Shown here: piece by piece, positions 1 to 5,146 of the stretch | Position numbering within the stretch: position 1 is the first letter of the stretch | How the letters are laid out: each line of letters starts with the position of its first letter | Assembly (NCBI GenBank): GCA_037143735.1 | Contig: JBAWYD010000106.1 | Span: forward strand, 1-7,664 | Direction: 5' to 3' | Length of the DNA stretch: 7,664 nt | Source of the DNA: JAPLJQ01 sp037143735 | Lineage (GTDB): Bacteria; Desulfobacterota; Syntrophia; Syntrophales; UBA2185 | Position numbers and translations under genes: made by a program | The notes under the pieces: model-generated | The model's database searches: none | Seen by the model: the letters and a program-made list of their open reading frames with translations, nothing else | Told to the model about the DNA's origin: nothing

Positions 1-30
1 CTCTCGCAGCATGAGAGGTGGTGCTTTGAC

Positions 31-768
31 ATGCGTAACCTGAAGATGATTGTGGAATATGACGGGACACAGTACCATGGATGGCAGCGTCAGCATGGTC
101 AGATGACCATTCAACAGGTGCTTGAGGAAAGCATCGGCGCCATTACGCAGGAAAACATCACCGTCACGGGTTCAGGAAGAACGGACGCCGGTGTCCATGC
201 CCTGAATCAGGTGGCAAATTTTAAGACAGGTTCAAAGATCAATGAAAGAAACCTTCTCAAGGGAATCAACAGCCTTCTGCCGCAGGACATCGTGGTTAAG
301 CTACTCATGGAGGAGAAAGAAGATTTCAACGCCAGATATCATGCCAGAAGTAAAGTATATTTATATCAAATATTTAATGAGAACGTGCGATCCGCGTTAT
401 ACAGGCGTTATGCCTGGTGGGTTTACAGCCCCCTGAGTGTTGATCGGATGATGGAGGCGGCAGTTCTTTTCACAGGGTTACACGACTTTTCTTCATTCTG
501 CGCAGCCAATTGCGGGCTTACAAACCATATCAGAACGGTGAAGAGGTTTGAAATATTGCGAGATTGCCGTGGCATGCTGAAAATTGATGTGGAGGCCGAT
601 GGTTTTTTAAAGTATATGGTCAGAAATATGGTCGGCATGCTGGTTGAAATAGGAAAGGGAAACCGATTCCCGAATGATGTAACCGCTGTTATTGAGGCGA
701 AGGACAGGAGACGGGCAGGTGTAACGGCGCCGGCGCAGGGACTGTTTTTAAAGGAAGTGAGATATTGA
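31..768 (+). CDS. truA: tRNA pseudouridine(38-40) synthase TruA
   Basis: TruA isomerises uridines 38, 39 and 40 in the anticodon arm of tRNAs to pseudouridine in the cytoplasm. The 245-aa product has the usual family length and is complete. The N-terminus reads LKMIVEYDGTQYHGWQRQ, the family's first strand. GSGRTDAGVHA at residues 47-57 holds the catalytic aspartate (D52). HDFSSF lies mid-protein and KYMVRNMVGMLVEIGKG near the C-terminus; both are typical TruA blocks. The ATG at 31 is chosen because the protein then begins exactly where the family does, and AGAGGTGG (14-21) lies nine bases upstream. The open frame continues to the left edge without a stop, but those residues do not look like TruA. 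Its TGA overlaps the next gene's ATG by one base, so the two are probably co-transcribed. Identification is very secure. Confidence 0.97.
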   Translation: MRNLKMIVEYDGTQYHGWQRQHGQMTIQQVLEESIGAITQENITVTGSGRTDAGVHALNQVANFKTGSKINERNLLKGINSLLPQDIVVKLLMEEKEDFNARYHARSKVYLYQIFNENVRSALYRRYAWWVYSPLSVDRMMEAAVLFTGLHDFSSFCAANCGLTNHIRTVKRFEILRDCRGMLKIDVEADGFLKYMVRNMVGMLVEIGKGNRFPNDVTAVIEAKDRRRAGVTAPAQGLFLKEVRY

Positions 769-1613
769 TGGACATACTGGTGCTGGGACATAAAGGAATG
801 TTGGGCAACGATCTTGCCGTCAGGTTGATGATCTGTCACAATGTGACGGGAAGAGATATTGATGATGTCGATATCACGTCGGAAGCGGCCTGTCGCGATG
901 TCATTTCGGAAACGAAACCCGACGTGGTCATTAATGCAGCCGCATACACGGATGTCGACGGTTGTGAATCAGATAGAGACACGTGCTTTTTCGTTAATGC
1001 GGAAGGTGTGAAAAATATAGCGCTTGTCTGTCAGGAGAGGGGCGTCAAAATGGTTCACTTCAGTACGGACTATGTCTTTGATGGACAGAAAAAAACGCCG
1101 TACGTGGAGGATGATCCCTGCCATCCCGTCAATCTCTATGGTAAGTCAAAGCTTAGGGGAGAGAGGTATTTGCAGGAACTGTCAACGAACTATATTCTTA
1201 TCCGGTCAGCCTGGCTTTATGGAAGGAACGGTAAAAATTTTGTAAAGACCATTGTGGATAAGGGGAGAACGGAAAAATGTATTGAGGTTGTTGATGATCA
1301 AATCGGAGCGCCGACCTTTACCTGGGATCTGGCTGCCGCCGTACAAATTCTCATCGAAGGCCGTCATAACGGTGTTTTTCACGTCACAAACAGGGGAAGC
1401 TGCAGTTGGTATGAGTTTGCCCTGAGGATAATGAAATATGCGGGAATGGCAGATGTTCAGATAAGGCCAATCAAATCGGATAAACTGGCGCGGCCCGCCC
1501 CCCGCCCCTCTTATAGCGTTCTTAGTTGCCGGAAATTCATTGAGGCAACGGGAAAAACCATGAGATACTGGCAGGTGGCTTTAGACGACTTTATTGGCAA
1601 GATGGGGTATTGA
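768..1613 (+). CDS. rmlD: dTDP-4-dehydrorhamnose reductase (RmlD family)
   Basis: RmlD catalyses the last step of dTDP-L-rhamnose synthesis, the NAD(P)H-dependent reduction of dTDP-4-dehydrorhamnose, supplying rhamnose for surface polysaccharide. The 281-aa product is an extended short-chain dehydrogenase of normal family length. It shows the glycine-rich nucleotide-binding motif GHKGMLG (residues 7-13), the NAAAYTDVD strand (56-64), HFSTDYVFDG (97-106) with the T/D of the active site, and the YxxxK pair Y124/K128 in YGKSK. DQIGAPTF and a C-terminal RPxPRPSYSVLS substrate-binding-type segment are also present. A TTG at 765 is in frame, but the ATG at 768 fits better: its A is the last base of the truA stop (TGATG), and AAGGAAG (751-757) lies ten bases upstream. 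No rmlA, rmlB or rmlC is in view, so a related NDP-sugar reductase specificity cannot be excluded. Confidence 0.93.
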   Translation: MDILVLGHKGMLGNDLAVRLMICHNVTGRDIDDVDITSEAACRDVISETKPDVVINAAAYTDVDGCESDRDTCFFVNAEGVKNIALVCQERGVKMVHFSTDYVFDGQKKTPYVEDDPCHPVNLYGKSKLRGERYLQELSTNYILIRSAWLYGRNGKNFVKTIVDKGRTEKCIEVVDDQIGAPTFTWDLAAAVQILIEGRHNGVFHVTNRGSCSWYEFALRIMKYAGMADVQIRPIKSDKLARPAPRPSYSVLSCRKFIEATGKTMRYWQVALDDFIGKMGY

Positions 1614-1687
1614 TCGTCTTGGCAGAAAGCCCTTTTCGCCGCAGCTTCACCATGAATCCATTAATAAAAAGATGCCGGGAAATCATC

Positions 1688-1716
1688 TTGACACGGGATG
1701 GCAATTTAAGTATATT
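1688..1716 (+). promoter_or_regulatory. Sigma-70-type promoter for the envelope operon
   Basis: TTGACA at 1688-1693 matches the -35 consensus exactly. After a 17-base spacer, TATATT at 1711-1716 matches the -10 consensus at five of six positions. Transcription would start near 1723, giving an untranslated leader of about 190 bases before the ATG at 1913. It sits between genes, points toward the envelope operon, and is the best promoter-like sequence in the window. The call is by eye, without transcript data. Confidence 0.65.
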
Positions 1717-1771
1717 TCATGGCGTTTCCCCTTATTATCCGGTATCTGTGTTTTTCAGGGCGGCAAATTTT

Positions 1772-1801
1772 GAAGTTACCCAATGACAATGGGGTGGCTT
1801 C
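1772..1801 (+). promoter_or_regulatory. Predicted hairpin in the operon leader RNA
   Basis: GAAGTTACCC (1772-1781) pairs with GGGTGGCTTC (1792-1801) over ten consecutive pairs, two of them G-U wobbles, closing a ten-base loop (1782-1791). No run of T follows, so it is not an intrinsic terminator. It could stabilise the 5' end of the mRNA or form part of a regulatory leader. The partner, if any, is unknown. Confidence 0.4.
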
Positions 1802-1898
1802 CGGCAAGGGAGGATGAACTTCCGATCACTATCCGAAAATCCTTGGTCAGATGCGCGGTATGTCCATGTCGACACTCAATGACAAAATAAGACAAAAT

Positions 1899-1904
1899 GG
1901 TGGA
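1899..1904 (+). promoter_or_regulatory. Ribosome binding site deciding the start at 1913
   Basis: GGTGGA lies eight bases before the ATG at 1913. For the alternative ATG at 1904 the same purines would overlap or abut the start codon, too close for normal initiation. The protein from 1913 also begins directly with MKR and a hydrophobic stretch, a classic signal peptide. Confidence 0.55.
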
Positions 1905-1912
1905 TGAATGAT

Positions 1913-3019
1913 ATGAAACGACTGGTTTTTGTGATCTTTGTGTTAGGTTTGAGTTTTATGTTTTCCTCCTTCACCGTTTATGCCCAGGACAAAGTACGGG
2001 CTGTGGGTATGGCAACCATTAACAAAGGCGCTGTAGACATAGCCAGAGATAAGGCGATTGAAAACGCGCAGCGCAATGCCGTTGAGGAAAAAGTGGGTGT
2101 CATGATCACAAGTTTTTCTGAAGTCGAAAATTTTCAAGTCAAGATAGATCAAATCCTTTCGGAATCCAAGGGCTTTATTAATACCTACACCATTGTCTCG
2201 GAAGAACGGGATGGAGACGCTTACAAGGTGACCATAGAAGCGGACGTCGGCACCGGCAGGCTTAAAGACCGAATGGAGGCGATTGCCCTCATCATGGCCA
2301 GAAAGTCTAAACCCCGCCTTATGCTGCTTTTCAGTGAGCAAGCCCAAAAAGATGCCGTTGCAGAGGCTTCAATGGCCAAATATTTTATATCGCAGGGATT
2401 TAAACTTGTGGATGCCGGCGCCTTGAAAAAAACGAAGGGATTTGAACGCCTCCAGTCGCAGAACGCCGATAGCAAGGAACTTTCCCAGGCGGCCCGTCGT
2501 TATGGTGCGGAAGTGATCATTCTATCCAAGGTGGAAGTAACGACAAAGTCATTTAAAATGGGTGATATCGAAGTGTCCTCAAACGAGGTCATTGTGTCGG
2601 GAAAGGTCGTCAATGGGGACACGGGGGAAATCATCGCAACGGACAGCAAGACAAGAAAAGGTGATGTAAAAGTTACGACGGAAGATGCAGCCAGGGATTT
2701 AGCGAAAGAAATAAAAGAGCAGATTATAGAGCGATGGTCTTCAGAATTGACCAATATGGCCACGGTAAAGCTGGTTGTTTTCGGCCTGAAGTCGTACCGG
2801 GATCTGTCCCGTTTTAAGGATCTTTTGGCGGCGGAGGTAAAGGGATTCAAACAGATGCATCAGCGTTCATATGCCAACGGAGAGGTTGACCTGGATATTG
2901 AGGTCAAGGGAAATGCCCAGAGCCTTGCAGATGATGTGGCGGCTATTACCCTGGACAGGAGAAAGATTACGATCCTGGAAATAACTCAAAACAGAATTGA
3001 AGCCAAAATAGTGCCCTGA
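1913..3019 (+). CDS. Exported FlgT_N/LPP20-like protein with a TolB-N-like middle domain
   Basis: This 368-aa protein is probably periplasmic. Residues 1-24 form a Sec signal peptide (MKRLVFVIFV, cleavage likely after VYA, before QDK) with no lipobox cysteine. Residues 27-115 resemble the FlgT N-terminal/LPP20 type: an opening VRAVGMATIN strand, then the helix IARDKAIENAQRNAVEEKVG, then YKVTIEADV. Residues 133-275 look like a TolB-N/CsgG-type alpha/beta domain: a RLMLLF strand, GFKLVDAGAL, YGAEVIILSKVEV and VVNGDTGEIIA. Residues 284-366 suggest a small beta-alpha-beta domain that I do not recognise. In Vibrio, FlgT with this kind of N-terminal and middle domain builds the flagellar H ring, but nothing flagellar is visible here. 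It heads the envelope operon, downstream of the 1688 promoter and 86 bases before the lipoprotein gene. A longer frame begins at ATG 1904 (371 aa). The domain reading is moderately sure; the function is open. Confidence 0.75.
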   Translation: MKRLVFVIFVLGLSFMFSSFTVYAQDKVRAVGMATINKGAVDIARDKAIENAQRNAVEEKVGVMITSFSEVENFQVKIDQILSESKGFINTYTIVSEERDGDAYKVTIEADVGTGRLKDRMEAIALIMARKSKPRLMLLFSEQAQKDAVAEASMAKYFISQGFKLVDAGALKKTKGFERLQSQNADSKELSQAARRYGAEVIILSKVEVTTKSFKMGDIEVSSNEVIVSGKVVNGDTGEIIATDSKTRKGDVKVTTEDAARDLAKEIKEQIIERWSSELTNMATVKLVVFGLKSYRDLSRFKDLLAAEVKGFKQMHQRSYANGEVDLDIEVKGNAQSLADDVAAITLDRRKITILEITQNRIEAKIVP

Positions 3020-3105
3020 TGCATAAATGTTTGAATTGTTCAAAATATGAGCTTTACAAAAAAGAAAATAGGATTGAATTAAAATAAGACATGAGGGAGG
3101 CCGTG
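3020..3105 (+). other. AT-rich intergenic spacer with a small palindrome
   Basis: This 86-base spacer is markedly AT-rich. It carries the inverted repeat TTTGAA-TTG-TTCAAA (3030-3044), which could be an operator or a weak mRNA hairpin. TTTACA (3053-3058) resembles a -35 box, but no good -10 sits 16-18 bases downstream; TAAAAT (3080-3085) is too far away. A secondary promoter is possible but not supported, and I saw no terminator, so read-through from the upstream gene is likely. Confidence 0.35.
3095..3100 (+). promoter_or_regulatory. Ribosome binding site deciding the start at 3106
   Basis: GGGAGG ends five bases before the ATG at 3106. The longer frame's ATG at 3091 lies just upstream of this Shine-Dalgarno sequence and would add MREAV ahead of the signal peptide. 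The placement strongly favours 3106. Confidence 0.7.
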
Positions 3106-5094
3106 ATGAATCAGAGAAAATGTCGGATGTTTCTTACCGGTTTGTTTGTCCTGATTCTTATAGCTGGTTGTGCAGTCTCTGAGAGCTACAAAACCGGTCA
3201 GGATCTGAGTAAAGAAAACCGATGGGACGAAGCCATCGGCTGGTATGACAAGGCAGTAAAGGAGAGTCCGGATAATCAGGAATACAGGGATGCCCTGCTC
3301 AAAGCCAAAGAGGAGGCGGCAAAACTCCATTATGAAAAAGCAAAATCAGCTCTGGCGCAGGCGCCCGAGAATGTACCCGCCCTGGAGCAGATTTCGAAAG
3401 AGAGTGGACAGGCCGTCAATCTTGATCCTAAAAATAAGGATATAAAAGCTTTCCATGATAATCTCAGAGCAAAAATCAACACCCTCGTCAACACAGTGAA
3501 ATCGCTATACATCCAGGCGGATTCGGATATGCAGAAAGAAGACTGGATAACCGCCATGGCGAAATTGAGGCAGGTGAATATAAAATTCCCCAATTATGAG
3601 GATACGGGAGCGAAACTGGCGAAGATTGAGCAGGAAGGCGCCAAGTTGTTTTATCAGCAGGGCCTCATATTGGGCAAACAGGAAGATTGGAAAATGGCGG
3701 CCCAGGCGTTTAAAGCCGCTTTAGATATCAATCCGAATTATTATGATGTCCAAAAACTGTATCAGGACGCGAAGGCAAAAGATAATGCCGCCTACTTTAT
3801 AGCCGGGGCAGAAAGGGCGGCAATGGCTAAAAACTGGGAGAAAGCCATATTCATGTATGATAAAGCCTTCGAGTATCAACCGGACAATCAGGAGCTTTCA
3901 AAGAAACTGGATGACCTGAAAGCAAAGATCGGAAAAATCTACTTTGACGAAGCCGTTAAATTGGCGGACCAGGACAAGTTGTATGCAGCCCTGAAGAAGG
4001 TGGAACTGGTGAAGGCCTATATTCCATCCATGCAAGGAGATGCGGGTTACAAGGATTTCGTGAATAAATTCTGCAAGAAGATGATGGAGAAGGCCGACAA
4101 GTATTTTGAGCGTGAAATGTGGGGCAATGCATTGATATGGTACCAGAAAGTTGAATCCTTAAATCCCAGTTATCCTGACTTGTTCCAGAAAGTACTGGAA
4201 TTGAAAGATAATATCAACAAGCGGATCAAAAAGTCCATCGCCGTTTTCGATTTTGGCAGTCCCAGCAACAACAGGGATGCGGGAAAAATTGCTGCCAACA
4301 AGCTCATTACATACCTCCATAAAAACGGCAGCGGTGATATTCGCATTATTGAACGCGAAAACCTGCAATCGATCTTAAGAGAGATGCAGCTGGGGCAGAC
4401 CGGCATTGTGGATGTGAAAGCTGCCCAGACCGTGGGTAAAATGAGAGGCATTGACACATTCATCATGGGCGATGTTCTCCAGTTCACAGCCAAGGCTTCC
4501 GACAACCCGAGCACCAGTCAGGTGAAAGTCCTTGTGGATGAAGAAGACGTCCGTAACCCCGAATTTTCCGACTGGCTGATGATGCACCCGAAACCGACAG
4601 ACGAAGATATGAAAACGGCGCCCTCCCGGACCGTCAAGAAAAGGAATTATCAGTTCATTTCATACAGGCAGGGGGTGGCCAAGATCAGCGCCTTGGTCGA
4701 GATTTCTTATAAGCTTGTGGATACCTCCACGGGAGAGAATATTTACGCCAATACCATACCGGGAAGATTGATCAAGGAAGACAAGTATCAGGACGCGGTG
4801 GCGGCGGCAAACATTCCCCATGATCCGTTGGAACTTCCATCCGAGGCCGAAGTCCTCGATGAATTAACCAATGAAAAGATTTCCGAAATGGGGCAGAGCG
4901 TTCTCAAACAATTCCAGAGTCTCGAGGTTGAATATTTTAACCAAGGTGAGCAACAGAGGCTCAAACGACGCAATATCGATCTTGCGATTGAAAAATATAC
5001 GGATGCCATGTTTGACGAGAAATTAAAGGGTATTTCTACCCCCATTTCCCAAAAGTCCCAGGAACTCATCGATAAATTGATTCAAAACAGATAG
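3106..5094 (+). CDS. TPR-repeat lipoprotein with a CsgG-like domain
   Basis: This is a predicted lipoprotein of 662 aa, probably in the outer membrane. Residues 1-21 are a signal peptide ending in the lipobox LIAGC, with the lipidated cysteine at C22; residue +2 is Ala, not the Asp that retains lipoproteins in the inner membrane of E. coli. Residues 26-360 are helical and TPR-like. Clear units are NRWDEAIGWYDKAV (38-51), DWITAMAKLRQVN (146-158), DWKMAAQAFKAALDINPN (194-211), NWEKAIFMYDKAFEYQPD (243-260) and MWGNALIWYQKVESLNPS (338-355). A CsgG-like domain starts near 376 with SIAVFDFGS, followed by IRIIERENLQSILREMQLG (412-430), MRGIDTFIMGDV (446-457) and KLVDTSTGENIYAN (536-549). CsgG is the lipoprotein pore for curli secretion. 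Here a charged segment of about 50 residues (465-515) lies where CsgG places its first pore hairpin, so pore formation is uncertain. Residues 606-662 form a further TPR-like helical tail. An alternative role is an outer-membrane assembly scaffold. Confidence 0.85.
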   Translation: MNQRKCRMFLTGLFVLILIAGCAVSESYKTGQDLSKENRWDEAIGWYDKAVKESPDNQEYRDALLKAKEEAAKLHYEKAKSALAQAPENVPALEQISKESGQAVNLDPKNKDIKAFHDNLRAKINTLVNTVKSLYIQADSDMQKEDWITAMAKLRQVNIKFPNYEDTGAKLAKIEQEGAKLFYQQGLILGKQEDWKMAAQAFKAALDINPNYYDVQKLYQDAKAKDNAAYFIAGAERAAMAKNWEKAIFMYDKAFEYQPDNQELSKKLDDLKAKIGKIYFDEAVKLADQDKLYAALKKVELVKAYIPSMQGDAGYKDFVNKFCKKMMEKADKYFEREMWGNALIWYQKVESLNPSYPDLFQKVLELKDNINKRIKKSIAVFDFGSPSNNRDAGKIAANKLITYLHKNGSGDIRIIERENLQSILREMQLGQTGIVDVKAAQTVGKMRGIDTFIMGDVLQFTAKASDNPSTSQVKVLVDEEDVRNPEFSDWLMMHPKPTDEDMKTAPSRTVKKRNYQFISYRQGVAKISALVEISYKLVDTSTGENIYANTIPGRLIKEDKYQDAVAAANIPHDPLELPSEAEVLDELTNEKISEMGQSVLKQFQSLEVEYFNQGEQQRLKRRNIDLAIEKYTDAMFDEKLKGISTPISQKSQELIDKLIQNR

Positions 5095-5135
5095 GATGTC
5101 ACTAAAAGTCGCGGAAAACTCCCGACGTCACATTT

Positions 5136-5140
5136 GGAGG
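5136..5140 (+). promoter_or_regulatory. Ribosome binding site deciding the start at 5147
   Basis: GGAGG lies six bases before the ATG at 5147. The longer in-frame ATG at 5096, two bases after the previous stop, has no purine-rich site at proper distance and would put 17 polar residues before the signal peptide. The later start is preferred. Confidence 0.7.
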
Positions 5141-5146
5141 AAAACC

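Larger units (their letters stand above)
1614..1912 (+). other. Intergenic region and 5' leader before the envelope operon
   Basis: This 299-base gap separates the housekeeping pair from the envelope genes. It contains a near-consensus promoter (1688-1716), a predicted RNA hairpin (1772-1801), a TGTCGACA palindrome (1867-1874), and the repeat GACAAAAT at 1881-1888 and 1891-1898. The 9-mer CAATGACAA occurs twice, at 1781-1789 in the hairpin tip and at 1877-1885. No convincing terminator follows rmlD: GGC-AGAAA-GCC (1621-1631) is only a 3-bp stem before TTTT. I did not recognise a known riboswitch class; the sequence lacks the conserved GEMM (cyclic di-GMP-I) core as I know it. Confidence 0.6.

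Noticed and set aside
2..43. Possible 3' end of an upstream gene: frame 2 reads SRSMRGGALTCVT then TGA at 41-43, overlapping the truA start by 13 bases; frame 3 ends sooner, reading LAA then TGA at 12-14.
   Set aside because: Only 3-13 codons are visible, two frames are equally possible and no family is recognisable from so short a tail.
423..839. Long minus-strand open frame antisense to truA and rmlD, as well as others antisense to the envelope genes (for example 7001-7534).
   Set aside because: They lie opposite well-supported genes, show no recognisable protein motif and look like reverse-strand shadows.
1621..1635. GGC-AGAAA-GCC followed by CTTTT after rmlD as an intrinsic terminator.
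   Set aside because: The stem is only three base pairs and the T run is short and interrupted.
1652..1786. A 44-codon open frame starting ATGAATCCA in the gap after rmlD.
   Set aside because: It has no Shine-Dalgarno sequence, no recognisable motif, and the promoter at 1688-1716 lies inside it; it is probably chance.
1815..1880. A 22-codon open frame (MNFRSLSENPW...) in the leader directly after GGGAGG, which could act as a leader peptide.
   Set aside because: GGAGG abuts the ATG with no spacer, which is poor for initiation, and there is no run of regulatory codons.
3053..3085. Promoter-like TTTACA and TAAAAT before the lipoprotein gene.
   Set aside because: The spacing is 21 bases, outside the usual 16-18, and AT-rich DNA produces such matches by chance.
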